Notes: generated by a model from the letters alone, not told the origin. A DNA stretch of 64,000 nucleotides from Soonwooa sp032062245 (GCF_032062245.1 NZ_DAMBQF010000001.1:124001-188000); one strand, 5' to 3'. Positions 50,616-59,474 are shown, counted from the stretch's first letter. Numbers and translations: made by a program.

Positions 50616-51902
50616 TTAAAATGCTTGTTCAAAATCCGCAATAATATCGTCGATATGTTCAATACCAACACTTACTCGGATTTGTCCTGGCGTGATACCC
50701 GCTGCTTTTTGTTCGGCATCACTCAACTGCTCGTGCGTTGTTGATGATGGATTGATAACCAACGTTTTAGCATCACCTACGTTTGCAAGATGACTCGCCA
50801 ATTTTAATGAATTAATAAATTGAACCGCAGAATCTTTTCCTCCTTTTATTTCAAAATTAAGAACACCTCCAAAACCTCGTTTTAGATATTTTTTTGCATT
50901 TTCCTTATCAGTGAAACTTTCAAGTCCTGGATAAATTACTTTTTCGACATTTGGATGATTTTCTAAAAACTCTGCTAACTTTTGTGCGTTAGAAACTGTT
51001 CTTTCTAAACGAAGTGATAAAGTTTCTAAACCTAACAACAACTGATGAGAATTAAACGGCGAAATCGCAGGACCAAAATCTCTAAGACCTTCTACTCTAG
51101 CTTTAATGATAAATGCAATATTCCCAAAATCTGAATTGACACCAAAAACATCTGTAAACACCAAATCATGATAACCAGCCGATGGTTGAGACAACAACGG
51201 GAATTTCCCATTTGCCCAATCAAACTTTCCAGAATCTACAATAACGCCGCCAACACTTGTACCATGACCGCCAATCCATTTAGTCGCCGATTCAACAATG
51301 ATGCTTGCACCATGCTCAAATGGGTTAAACAAATATCCACCAGCTCCAAAAGTATTATCAACAATCAACGGAATGTTATGCTTTCCAGCGACAGCTGCAA
51401 TAGCCTCGAAATCAGCTACATTCAGCGTCGGATTTCCTATGGTCTCGACATACAAAGCTTTGGTATTTTCATCAATTAAAGCTTCAAAATCTTCAGGATT
51501 GTCGTCTTTTGCAAAACGTGCTTCGATTCCAAATTTTGCAAAACTCACTTTAAATTGGTTGTGACTTCCTCCATACAAATAAGGCGATGTCACGAAATTA
51601 TCACCATTTTGCAAAATATTAGTAATCGCGATAAACTGAGCAGCGTGTCCAGAAGAAACCGACAAAGCGCCAACGCCTCCATACAAAGCGGCAATTCTTT
51701 TTTCGAAAACGTCAGTTGTGGGATTCATTAATCGGGTGTAGATATTTCCGAAAGCTTTGAGACCGAAAAGATCCGCAGCATGTTGCGCATCATTAAAAGT
51801 ATAAGAAGTTGTTTGATAAAGAGGAACTGCGCGACTGTTTGTATCTCTGTCAACGGTTTGTCCTGCGTGCACTTGTAAAGTTTCGAATTTTAAATTGCTC
51901 AT
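50616..51902 (-). CDS. metY: O-acetylhomoserine sulfhydrylase (aminocarboxypropyltransferase)
   Basis: The 428-residue PLP enzyme has the MetY pattern. It begins FETLQVHAGQTVDRDTNSRAVPLYQTTSYTF, then YTRLMNPTTDVFEKRIAALYGG, ETIGNPTLNVADF, and the PLP-lysine region IIVESATKWIGGHGTSVGGVI. It ends GQIRVSVGIEHIDDIIADFEQAF. MetY makes homocysteine from O-acetylhomoserine and sulfide. It sits behind its own SAM-I riboswitch with a terminator, so it is repressed when SAM is high, in parallel with the metX operon. Confidence 0.95.
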   Translation of the reverse strand: MSNLKFETLQVHAGQTVDRDTNSRAVPLYQTTSYTFNDAQHAADLFGLKAFGNIYTRLMNPTTDVFEKRIAALYGGVGALSVSSGHAAQFIAITNILQNGDNFVTSPYLYGGSHNQFKVSFAKFGIEARFAKDDNPEDFEALIDENTKALYVETIGNPTLNVADFEAIAAVAGKHNIPLIVDNTFGAGGYLFNPFEHGASIIVESATKWIGGHGTSVGGVIVDSGKFDWANGKFPLLSQPSAGYHDLVFTDVFGVNSDFGNIAFIIKARVEGLRDFGPAISPFNSHQLLLGLETLSLRLERTVSNAQKLAEFLENHPNVEKVIYPGLESFTDKENAKKYLKRGFGGVLNFEIKGGKDSAVQFINSLKLASHLANVGDAKTLVINPSSTTHEQLSDAEQKAAGITPGQIRVSVGIEHIDDIIADFEQAF

Positions 51903-51971
51903 TTTGTATAAATTTTAAATCGTTAATCAACTAAAAACTTATCCAAGATGTCGAGCAATTGCCGGAAAAAT

Positions 51972-52003
51972 AAAAACTCTTCCGACAAGTCGAAAGAGTT
52001 TTT
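51972..52003 (-). terminator. Regulatory terminator in the metY leader (riboswitch expression platform)
   Basis: On the minus strand AAAAACTCTT pairs with AAGAGTTTTT, with an inner CGAC/GTCG stem, followed by ATTTTTCC. It lies between the SAM-I aptamer (ends 52042) and the metY start (51902), as expected for SAM-induced premature termination. Confidence 0.85.
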
Positions 52004-52041
52004 TGAATATTTTTAATAATACTTTTCAAAAAGTGTCTCTG

Positions 52042-52140
52042 ACTTATCTTTCCTCAAATCTTGAGGTTGAATGCGGCACCTTACATTTGCAGGTTGCCAA
52101 GATTTCATCGGGTCAATTCCCTCCATCTTTCTGGATAAGT
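52042..52140 (-). ncRNA. SAM-I riboswitch (S-box) ahead of metY
   Basis: P1 on the minus strand is ACTTATC (52140-52134) with GATAAGT (52048-52042). The core reads CAGAAAGATGGAGGGAATTG, ACCCGATGAAATC, TTGGCAACC, AAGGTGCC and ends AGGAAAGATAAG, close to the SAM-I consensus. It is oriented toward metY and followed by a terminator hairpin, so SAM should switch metY off by attenuation. Confidence 0.95.
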
Positions 52141-52162
52141 GTAATTCTTATTTCAGAATTAC
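52141..52162 (-). other. Perfect hairpin at the predicted 5' end of the metY leader RNA
   Basis: GTAATTCT and AGAATTAC form an 8-bp stem with a 6-base loop directly adjoining riboswitch P1. The predicted transcription start from the -7 element at 52167 is about 52161, so the hairpin would form at the very 5' end of the RNA. Confidence 0.6.
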
Positions 52163-52166
52163 AAAA

Positions 52167-52174
52167 CAAAAGTA
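52167..52174 (-). promoter_or_regulatory. metY promoter -7 element (TACTTTTG)
   Basis: On the minus strand TACTTTTG matches TAnnTTTG, with TTG 20 bases upstream. It is the same element sequence as the rplU promoter. It lies 33 bp past the stop of the upstream arginine-deiminase-family gene. Confidence 0.65.
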
Positions 52175-52206
52175 TTAACTAATTTTTGAATCTGCAAGAA
52201 AAATTT

Positions 52207-53121
52207 TTATTCTCTCACCAAAGGCATAGTAGAACAACGCAACAAACCGCCCATTTTAGAGATTTCTCTGTACGGGATTTCTTCCACCGTAATTCCCCAA
52301 ACATCACGAAGATGATTGTTCATTCTTGTAAAAGTTTTATCCGAAACAACCACTTCTGGCGAAATTGAAAATACATTAGGAACCATCTCAAACATCTCCT
52401 GATCATCAACATGGAAACAGTTTTCTTCTCCAAAAATATCAACAATTAATTGATAATCGCTTTCGTCTACAAAACCATCTTTGTAAATAATGCATTTATC
52501 CTTCCCAATCGGATTAAATGTACAATCCAAATGTAAAATTCCTTTATAAGGTTCGGTATCGTTTTTCTTTAATTCAAAATCGAGGATACGTTTTTTTGGA
52601 AAATATTCTTTTAGAATTTCGATGGCATATTCGTTAGTTCTAGCGGTTTTAAAACTTCTGTAATCCTGACTATAACAAGTCCCGATAAAAATGAAATCGT
52701 CCCAAACAATCACGTCTCCGCCTTCGATATGAGCAGTTTCTGGCAAATTAATGATATTCCGCCAAGCTACTTTTTCGAAAATTTTACGATAAGCTTCCTG
52801 CTCATCAGCGCGATCTTCGATAATGTTAGAAATAATCATTTTATCATCAATAACAAAAGCGACGTCACGTGCAAAAACTTGGTTATAATCTTCAATAACT
52901 TCTGGACGATAAACTTTGACATTGTGTTTTAGAAGCACCTCTTCGAAAGCCGTCATCTCCGAAACAATATCGACTTCTTTAGGATAAATATTCTTCAGAA
53001 TAGAATTGTAGGATTTTGCATCATAACTTTCCTCCAATCTTGGTATGCCACCAATGGAATTTGGTTGCCCCAAAACAACAGATTTTAGTCTTCCAGTTTC
53101 GTTTTTAATATTAAGCTTCAT
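52207..53121 (-). CDS. Arginine deiminase/amidinotransferase family protein
   Basis: The 304-residue protein has the pentein-fold features NIKNETGRLKSVVLGQPNS, NQVFARDVAFVIDDKMI, a catalytic-type His/Glu region in ETAHIEGGDVIVWDDFIFIG, LHLDCTFNPIGKDKCIIY and the nucleophile Cys296 in GGLLRCSTMPL. Relatives hydrolyse arginine, dimethylarginine or agmatine, or transfer amidino groups. The substrate here is unknown. It has its own promoter and sits upstream of the metY riboswitch on the same strand; ctlX lies on the other side of metY. Confidence 0.88.
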   Translation of the reverse strand: MKLNIKNETGRLKSVVLGQPNSIGGIPRLEESYDAKSYNSILKNIYPKEVDIVSEMTAFEEVLLKHNVKVYRPEVIEDYNQVFARDVAFVIDDKMIISNIIEDRADEQEAYRKIFEKVAWRNIINLPETAHIEGGDVIVWDDFIFIGTCYSQDYRSFKTARTNEYAIEILKEYFPKKRILDFELKKNDTEPYKGILHLDCTFNPIGKDKCIIYKDGFVDESDYQLIVDIFGEENCFHVDDQEMFEMVPNVFSISPEVVVSDKTFTRMNNHLRDVWGITVEEIPYREISKMGGLLRCSTMPLVRE

Positions 53122-53139
53122 AAAATTACTCGTCTGTCA

Positions 53140-53147
53140 CAAATATA
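53140..53147 (-). promoter_or_regulatory. -7 promoter element (TATATTTG) for the arginine-deiminase-family gene
   Basis: On the minus strand TATATTTG lies 18 bases before the ATG. It matches TAnnTTTG and implies a leader of about 12 nt. The 259-bp gap to the divergent EamA gene holds this and the element at 53354; I see no other feature there. Confidence 0.55.
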
Positions 53148-53353
53148 ATGATTGCATAACATTTTCATAGTCGTCTACAGCAGCAATATCATCTATATAA
53201 AGCTTAAATAAAAAGAAAATATATCAGCAATAATCAATTTATGGGAAATTTTATCCAAAACCCTTAAAATCAATGGTTAAAACAAACCGTTTAACAAAAT
53301 TATTGGTTAGTTATAAAAAGCTGTACAATAGACTAAATGTAGACAGTTAGTCG

Positions 53354-53361
53354 TAGCTTTG
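53354..53361 (+). promoter_or_regulatory. -7 promoter element (TAGCTTTG) for the EamA gene
   Basis: TAGCTTTG matches TAnnTTTG 19 bases before the ATG at 53381. No convincing TTG is found at -33. Confidence 0.5.
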
Positions 53362-53380
53362 CAGCGTTTTAACAACAAAA

Positions 53381-54253
53381 ATGAAGACTCAAGGATATAT
53401 TTTAGCTGCAATTTCTGCGATTTCGTACGGATTAATTCCCATTTTTATACTTCCGATGAAGCAAATCAACTTTTCGATGGACGTGACATTGTTTTATAGA
53501 TTTTTGTTTTCAGCAATTATGGTTGGCGTTTATTTAGTTTTTAAAAAAGTGAATTTGAAAATTAATAAAGGGGAATTATTAGTCCTATTAATTCTAGGAT
53601 TATTTTACGCCTTATCTTCGGAATTTTTGTTCCTTGGTTACGATTATTTATCCGCTGGCATTGCATCAACCGTTTTGTTTGTATATCCAGTTTTGGTAGC
53701 ATTAGTAATGTTTTTATTTTATGGTGAAAAGCTTTCTAAAATGGGTATCGTCTCGCTTCTGTTGACTTTCTTAGGCGTTATTGTGCTTTGTCTAAAAGGC
53801 AACAGTCTCGAAATTAATTTTGTTGGATTAGGCATCGTTTTGTTAAGTGCCTTATTTTATGGACTGTATATCATCATCGTTAATAAAGCGAAAATTAATG
53901 TATCAGGAATTAAATTATCATTTTATTCAATGCTGTTTACATCAATATATTTCTTGATGAAATCTTTAGTTTTAAAAGAGAGTTTAACAATTCCGAGTTA
54001 TTCGATATTCTTCAATTTTGTGACATTTGCATTTGTAACAACTTTAATATCGAGCGTTGCTTTGGTCTTAGCGATTCAAAAAATAGGTTCGACACCAACC
54101 GCAATTATGGGCGCTTTAGAACCAGTTATCGCTGTTGCAGTCAGCGTTTTGTTCTTTAATGAAGACTTTACAAGAAATCTCTTAATCGGAATTGTTTTAA
54201 TATTAATAGGTGTTTCTCTCAACATGTCATCTTCTCCAAAAACTATCAAGTAA
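53381..54253 (+). CDS. EamA/DMT-family transporter
   Basis: The 290-residue protein has ten predicted helices in two EamA repeats. It begins ILAAISAISYGLIPIFILPM, the second repeat starts GIVLLSALFYGLYIIIVNKA, and the closing segment is PTAIMGALEPVIAVAVSVLFFNE. These exporters or importers handle small metabolites; the substrate is unknown. It is only distantly similar to the EamA protein at 2866. It stands alone with its own promoter and a shared downstream terminator. Confidence 0.88.
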   Translation: MKTQGYILAAISAISYGLIPIFILPMKQINFSMDVTLFYRFLFSAIMVGVYLVFKKVNLKINKGELLVLLILGLFYALSSEFLFLGYDYLSAGIASTVLFVYPVLVALVMFLFYGEKLSKMGIVSLLLTFLGVIVLCLKGNSLEINFVGLGIVLLSALFYGLYIIIVNKAKINVSGIKLSFYSMLFTSIYFLMKSLVLKESLTIPSYSIFFNFVTFAFVTTLISSVALVLAIQKIGSTPTAIMGALEPVIAVAVSVLFFNEDFTRNLLIGIVLILIGVSLNMSSSPKTIK

Positions 54254-54317
54254 AACGACAAAGCTTTCTAGATTTAAACCTTAAAGTCTTACTTAAATGA
54301 AAAACTTAATCATAAAA

Positions 54318-54345
54318 AAACTCCCAAATTACTTTGGGAGTTTTA
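54318..54345. terminator. Bidirectional terminator between the EamA gene and gltA
   Basis: AAAACTCCCAAA and TTTGGGAGTTTT form a perfect 12-bp stem with loop TTAC. It sits between two convergent genes. Confidence 0.93.
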
Positions 54346-54364
54346 TATTGAAGTTTAAAACTTC

Positions 54365-55651
54365 TTATCTGTTAGTCATTGCAACGTAATCTCTTACACC
54401 TGCGCCTTGATAAACTTGTCTTGGACGACCGATTGGATCTCCGTGAAGTCTCATTTCTTTCCATTGAGAAATCCATCCTGGAAGTCTTCCTAATGCGAAC
54501 ATTACTGTAAACATTTCTGTAGGAATTCCTAATGCTCTGTAGATAATTCCTGAATAGAAATCTACGTTTGGATATAATTTTTTAGATACGAAGTAATCGT
54601 CTTCTAACGCTACTTTCTCTAATTGCATTGCGATATCTAAAGCTTTATCTTGGATTCCTAATGCGTTAAGGATATCATCAGCAGCTTTCTTAATGATTTT
54701 TGCTCTTGGATCGAAGTTTTTGTAAACTCTGTGTCCGAAGCCCATCAAACGGAAGCTATCTTCTTTGCTCTTCGCTTTTTCTACCCATTTGTTAACGTCT
54801 CCACCGTCAGCTTCAATCATTTCTAGCATTTCGATTACTGCTTGGTTTGCACCACCGTGAAGTGGCCCCCAAAGTGCAGAAACACCTGCAGAAATAGAAG
54901 CGAATAATCCTGTGTGTGCAGAACCTACCATTCTTACTGTAGATGTAGAACAGTTTTGCTCGTGATCTGCGTGAAGAATTAATAATTTATCTAAAGCACT
55001 AACAACAACTGGATCCATTACAAACTCTTCGTTTGGTAATCTGAAAGTCATTCTGTAGAAGTTTTCTACATAGCTTAAGCTGTTATCGCCGTGGTTGATT
55101 GGTAAACCTTGAGTTTTTCTGTAAGTCCAAGCACAAAGATGAGAGAATTTAGCAAGCATTAATTCTGCTGCGTGATCCATTTCTTCTTTAGAGTTTACAT
55201 TTACAGCTTTCGGGTTAAATGCTGTTAACGCAGAAGTAAGAGAAGAAAGAACTCCCATAGGGTGAGCAGAACGAGGGAAAACGTCTAGTATTTTCTTCAT
55301 TTCGTCTGCTACGAAGTTGTATTTTTTAATATTATTATCGAAAGAAGTAAATTGGCTTTCTGTTGGCAATTCACCGTGAAGTAATAAATACATTACTTCT
55401 GTAAAGTTCGATTTTTCTGCGATTTGCTCGATAGGATAACCTCTATAGTACAATTCTCCTTTATCACCGTCCAGGTAAGTGATGTCACTAAGCGTAGCTC
55501 CTGTATTTTTGTATCCTAAATCTAAAGTGATAAGACCTGTTTGATCTCTTAGTTTTGAAATATCAATCCCTCTATCACCTAAAGTGCTGTCAACGATTGG
55601 ATATTCATAAGAATTACCATCGTAATTCAGTATAACTTTATTATCTGACAT
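54365..55651 (-). CDS. gltA: Citrate synthase (type II)
   Basis: GltA condenses oxaloacetate and acetyl-CoA to citrate in the TCA cycle. The 428-residue protein has the active-site segments HADHEQNCSTSTVRMVGS, GPLHGGANQAVIEML, the catalytic GFGHRVYKNFDPRA and an Asp-containing NVDFYSGIIYRALGIP. The N-terminal extension DNKVILNYDGNSYEYPI and the length are those of the hexameric Gram-negative type. It is 81 bp downstream of eno on the same strand. Confidence 0.97.
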   Translation of the reverse strand: MSDNKVILNYDGNSYEYPIVDSTLGDRGIDISKLRDQTGLITLDLGYKNTGATLSDITYLDGDKGELYYRGYPIEQIAEKSNFTEVMYLLLHGELPTESQFTSFDNNIKKYNFVADEMKKILDVFPRSAHPMGVLSSLTSALTAFNPKAVNVNSKEEMDHAAELMLAKFSHLCAWTYRKTQGLPINHGDNSLSYVENFYRMTFRLPNEEFVMDPVVVSALDKLLILHADHEQNCSTSTVRMVGSAHTGLFASISAGVSALWGPLHGGANQAVIEMLEMIEADGGDVNKWVEKAKSKEDSFRLMGFGHRVYKNFDPRAKIIKKAADDILNALGIQDKALDIAMQLEKVALEDDYFVSKKLYPNVDFYSGIIYRALGIPTEMFTVMFALGRLPGWISQWKEMRLHGDPIGRPRQVYQGAGVRDYVAMTNR

Positions 55652-55732
55652 TATTATATAATTTTGGTTTAAATATACATAAAATAGAACGAACAGCGAA
55701 AGTTCGCTCGTTTAAAATTTTGTTAAAACTTA

Positions 55733-57025
55733 TTATCTTTTTACTTTGAAAGCGTCCATTCCTGGGAAAATAGCTGTTTCACCCAAAGCTTCTTCGATTC
55801 TAATTAATTGATTGTATTTCGCCATTCTATCAGAACGAGAAGCAGAACCTGTTTTAATTTGACCGCAATTCATAGCAACCGCAAGATCAGCAATTGTTGC
55901 ATCTTCAGTTTCACCAGATCTGTGAGACATTACAGAAGTATATTTGTTGTTTTGAGCCATTTGTACCGCTGCCATCGTTTCAGAAAGAGAACCAATTTGG
56001 TTAACTTTTACCAAGATTGAGTTTGCCGTATCTTCTTTAATTCCTCTTGCTAAACGCTCAACATTAGTAACGAATAAATCATCACCCACCAACTGAACTC
56101 TATCACCGATTTTATCTGTCAACATCTTCCAACCTGCCCAATCGTCTTCGTGCATACCATCTTCAATAGAAATAATTGGATATTTAGCACAAAGATCAGC
56201 CAAATAAGAAACTTGCTCTTCTCTGCTTCTGTGCGCTCCTTTATCGCCTTCAAATTTTCTGTAATCGTAAGTTCCATCAACGTAGAATTCAGAAGAAGCA
56301 CAGTCTAAAGCCAACATAACATCGTCACCTGGTTTGTAACCTGCTTTTTCAATCGCTTGTAACAAAGTATCTAAAGCATCTTCTGTACCGTTGAATGTTG
56401 GTGCAAAACCACCTTCGTCACCAACAGCTGTTGAAAGATTTCTTCCTTTTAAAATAGATTTTAATGAATGGAAAATTTCTGTTCCTTTTCTCAATGAATC
56501 TGAGAAAGATTCTGCTTTCACTGGCATAATCATAAACTCTTGAAATGCAATAGGCGCATCTGAGTGAGAACCTCCATTAATAACATTCATCATCGGAACT
56601 GGAAGTGTGTTAGCATTAACACCACCAATATATTTGTAAAGTGGCATTTTTAATTCGTTAGCTGCTGCTTTAGCTGCTGCCAAAGACACACCAAGAATAG
56701 CGTTAGCGCCAAGATTTCCTTTATTGTTAGTTCCATCAAGATCAATCATTATTTGATCCAATAGATTTTGCTCAAAAACTGGAAGACCAATTAATTCTGG
56801 AGCAATGATTTCTTTTACATTTTCTACGGCTTTAAGAACACCTTTTCCCAAATATAGGCTACCACCGTCTCTTAACTCAACAGCTTCGTGCTCACCAGTC
56901 GAAGCACCAGAAGGTACTGCAGCACGTCCCATAGCACCGTTTTCTGTAAATACATCAACCTCCACTGTCGGATTACCTCTAGAGTCTAAAATTTGTCTAG
57001 CATCGATAAAAGAAATGTAACTCAT
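55733..57025 (-). CDS. eno: Enolase
   Basis: Enolase converts 2-phosphoglycerate to phosphoenolpyruvate. The 430-residue protein has DARQILDSRGNPTVEVDV at the start, GASTGEHEAVELRD, metal ligands in LDCASSEFY, SIEDGMHEDDW and LVGDDLFVTN, the catalytic Lys in SILVKVNQIGSLSE, and the signature MSHRSGETEDATIADLAV. The promoter TATTTTTG is about 45 bp upstream. gltA follows. Confidence 0.98.
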   Translation of the reverse strand: MSYISFIDARQILDSRGNPTVEVDVFTENGAMGRAAVPSGASTGEHEAVELRDGGSLYLGKGVLKAVENVKEIIAPELIGLPVFEQNLLDQIMIDLDGTNNKGNLGANAILGVSLAAAKAAANELKMPLYKYIGGVNANTLPVPMMNVINGGSHSDAPIAFQEFMIMPVKAESFSDSLRKGTEIFHSLKSILKGRNLSTAVGDEGGFAPTFNGTEDALDTLLQAIEKAGYKPGDDVMLALDCASSEFYVDGTYDYRKFEGDKGAHRSREEQVSYLADLCAKYPIISIEDGMHEDDWAGWKMLTDKIGDRVQLVGDDLFVTNVERLARGIKEDTANSILVKVNQIGSLSETMAAVQMAQNNKYTSVMSHRSGETEDATIADLAVAMNCGQIKTGSASRSDRMAKYNQLIRIEEALGETAIFPGMDAFKVKR

Positions 57026-57068
57026 TTTTAAATTTTAATTTGATTTAATATTCATTCTTAAATGTTTA

Positions 57069-57076
57069 CAAAAATA
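57069..57076 (-). promoter_or_regulatory. eno promoter -7 element (TATTTTTG)
   Basis: On the minus strand TATTTTTG matches TAnnTTTG, 44 bases before the eno start codon. The 286-bp gap to the divergent enoyl-CoA hydratase gene also holds a homopolymer A-run near 57148-57159 and a GTACTTTGC element near 57291 for the rightward gene. Confidence 0.55.
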
Positions 57077-57311
57077 ATCAATTGAATTGATATTTAATAG
57101 AAACTTGTTTAATATTTGATAGAATTATTAAAAGCTTTCAATAGTAAAAAAAAAAAAAACCTTAAACACTTGATTAAGAAAAAGAAAAAAAACTCAAAAT
57201 AAAATGTATAATGCCTAAAAATATCCATATATTTATTCATATTTTTGTCCAAATAAGAAAGATACTTATTTAATAAGTAAGTTTAATTTAGTACTTTGCA
57301 TTCAAAAGAGA

Positions 57312-58088
57312 ATGAAGATGAATTTTGAAAATATCATTTTAGAGAAAAAAGAAAAAATTGCGGTTATCACAATTAACAGACCACAAAGTTTAAACGCCTT
57401 GAACAAACCTGTATTCACAGAGCTTTCAATGGCTTTGGATACTATTGCAAATGACAAAGAAGTTAGAGCTGTCATCTTAACTGGCTCTGGAGAAAAGGCT
57501 TTTGTTGCAGGAGCGGACATTAAGGAATTTATGGATTTTGATGTCGCACAAGCAGAGGCTTTGGCAAGAGATAACCAAGAAATGATTTTTAACAAAATTG
57601 AAAACTTTAACAAACCTGTTATTGCAGCGGTTAACGGTTTTGCCTTAGGCGGAGGTCTAGAGTTAGCAATGGCGTGTCATATTCGCTATGCATCCGACAA
57701 TGCAAAACTTGGTCTACCCGAAGTAACTTTAGGATTGATCCCTGGTTATGGAGGAACACAACGCCTTCCAAAGTTGGTAGGAAAAGGAATAGCTAATGAA
57801 ATGATTTTCACAGCGAAAATGGTATCTGCGCAACGTGCAAAAGAAATTGGCTTGGTTAACGAAGTCTATTCTCAAGAAGAACTTTTAGCCAAAACAACTG
57901 AGCTTGCAGAGACTATTGCTAAAAACTCGCCAATGGCTATTGAGAAAGCGATACAAGCCGTTAATAAGTCTGATGATGCAAAAGTAGGCTTTGAGCAAGA
58001 GATAAAAAGCTTTGGAGAATTGTTTGGTTTAGAAGATAAAAAAGAAGGAGTTGGTGCATTTTTAGAAAAGAGAAAACCAAATTTCTAA
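57312..58088 (+). CDS. Enoyl-CoA hydratase/isomerase family protein
   Basis: The 258-residue crotonase-fold protein has the oxyanion-hole segments AFVAGADIKEF and NGFALGGGLELAMACHIRYA. Both catalytic Glu positions are present (GGLELA and LPEVTLGLIPGYGGTQRL). It hydrates trans-2-enoyl-CoA in fatty-acid oxidation or a butyrate-type pathway. An alternative ATG lies six bases later. The deaminase gene starts two bases after its stop, so the two are cotranscribed. Confidence 0.92.
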   Translation: MKMNFENIILEKKEKIAVITINRPQSLNALNKPVFTELSMALDTIANDKEVRAVILTGSGEKAFVAGADIKEFMDFDVAQAEALARDNQEMIFNKIENFNKPVIAAVNGFALGGGLELAMACHIRYASDNAKLGLPEVTLGLIPGYGGTQRLPKLVGKGIANEMIFTAKMVSAQRAKEIGLVNEVYSQEELLAKTTELAETIAKNSPMAIEKAIQAVNKSDDAKVGFEQEIKSFGELFGLEDKKEGVGAFLEKRKPNF

Positions 58089-58089
58089 A

Positions 58090-58524
58090 ATGACGGACTT
58101 TAATAAATTCGATGTTGCTTACCTGAAAATGGCTCTTGAATGGAGTAGCCTTTCTTACTGTAAAAGAAAACAGGTTGGTGCATTGATAGTAAAAGATAGA
58201 ATGATTATATCCGATGGTTATAATGGGACACCATCGGGTTTTGAAAATAATTGCGAAGACGAATCAGGAAAAACACATTGGTATGTGCTACATGCAGAAG
58301 CCAACGCCATCCTAAAATTATCGTCTAGCACACAGTCTGCAAAAGGAGCAACATTATATTTAACAATGTCGCCTTGTAAAGAATGCAGCAAATTGATACT
58401 ACAATCTGGTATTACCAAAGTGGTGTATACCAGTGATTATTCAGATGACTCTGGATTAGATTTTTTAATTAGCGCTGGAATAGAAACTTTAAAAATAAGT
58501 GAACAAAAACTCTATGAAAATTAA
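58090..58524 (+). CDS. Deoxycytidylate (dCMP) deaminase-family protein
   Basis: The 144-residue protein has the zinc-dependent cytidine/deoxycytidylate deaminase motifs HAEANAIL and SPCKECSKLI, and the substrate-region signature SDGYNGTPSGFENNC that is typical of dCMP deaminases. It would make dUMP for thymidylate synthesis. Its place between enoyl-CoA hydratase (1-base gap) and xerD (38-bp gap) suggests an operon. Confidence 0.9.
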   Translation: MTDFNKFDVAYLKMALEWSSLSYCKRKQVGALIVKDRMIISDGYNGTPSGFENNCEDESGKTHWYVLHAEANAILKLSSSTQSAKGATLYLTMSPCKECSKLILQSGITKVVYTSDYSDDSGLDFLISAGIETLKISEQKLYEN

Positions 58525-58562
58525 CAAAAACGATAACTAAACACAACTCAAAAACACAAACG

Positions 58563-59468
58563 ATGAACTGGTCCGAAAAAATAAGTGACTTTTCAAATTA
58601 TTTAAAATTTGAAAAGAACTTTTCCGATAATACACTTGATGCTTATGTACGAGATATTAAAAAGCTTCAAGAGTACGCTATGACAGAATTAGAAGGCATT
58701 TCTCCATTAGAAATAAGCTTCGAAAATCTGCAAGAATTCATTTATCAACTTTCTAAAAAGAAAATTAGCGAGCGATCTCAAGCGCGTTGGATATCTTCTA
58801 TAAAAGCATTTTTTAAATATTTGGTTGAAGACGAAATCCGCGAGGACAATCCTGCCACACTATTAGAAGGTCCAAAGTTGGGATTATATCTTCCTGATAC
58901 CTTAAGCATTGAAGATATCGAGCGTATCATGAAGTGTATTGACCTAAGTAACGATCTTGGCCAACGCAACCGTTGTATTCTCGAAGTTCTTTACGCTTGC
59001 GGATTACGGGTTTCGGAATTGATTGATCTTAAAATATCAAACATCAATTTTAAAGAACATTATCTAAAAGTAGAAGGTAAAGGGGGAAAAGTAAGATTAG
59101 TTCCTTTAGCAGAATACACCTCAGAGCTTATTTTATCTTACATTAGCGACACACGTGCTAAAGGTAAAATAAACAAAAAATACGAAGATATATTATTCTT
59201 AAATTCTCGAGGTGCAAATATGTCACGCGTGATTGTATTCTTAATTATTAAAGAATTAACTGATCGTGCAGGTGTCAACAAGAAAATTTCACCGCACACT
59301 TTTAGACATTCTTTTGCGACACATTTGTTACAGAATGGTGCAGATCTCCGCTACATCCAAGAAATGCTTGGGCACAGCAGTATTACAACTACCGAAATCT
59401 ACACACATCTAAAAACCGAAGAATTGCGAGATGTTATTCTCAATTATCATCCAAGAAATCAAGCTTAA
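58563..59468 (+). CDS. xerD: Site-specific tyrosine recombinase XerD
   Basis: The 301-residue protein has the SAM-like N-domain (DFSNYLKFEKNFSDNTLDAYVRDI) and the catalytic set Arg149 (CGLRVSELIDL), Lys173, His245 and Arg248 (HTFRHSFATHLL), His271 (LGHSS) and Tyr280 (TEIYTH). XerC/XerD resolve chromosome dimers at dif. The length and sequence suit XerD, although Xer type cannot be fixed without alignment. It is chromosomal housekeeping here, with no integrative-element neighbours. Confidence 0.92.
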   Translation: MNWSEKISDFSNYLKFEKNFSDNTLDAYVRDIKKLQEYAMTELEGISPLEISFENLQEFIYQLSKKKISERSQARWISSIKAFFKYLVEDEIREDNPATLLEGPKLGLYLPDTLSIEDIERIMKCIDLSNDLGQRNRCILEVLYACGLRVSELIDLKISNINFKEHYLKVEGKGGKVRLVPLAEYTSELILSYISDTRAKGKINKKYEDILFLNSRGANMSRVIVFLIIKELTDRAGVNKKISPHTFRHSFATHLLQNGADLRYIQEMLGHSSITTTEIYTHLKTEELRDVILNYHPRNQA

Positions 59469-59474
59469 AAAAAT

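Noticed and set aside
57148..57159. Poly-A run of about twelve bases upstream of eno as a slippage switch
   Set aside because: It lies between two divergent genes in a very AT-rich spacer; no promoter element depends clearly on it.
58563..59468. Tyrosine recombinase as evidence for an integrative element
   Set aside because: The sequence is XerD-like, lies in a housekeeping operon, and has no cargo or attachment repeats around it.
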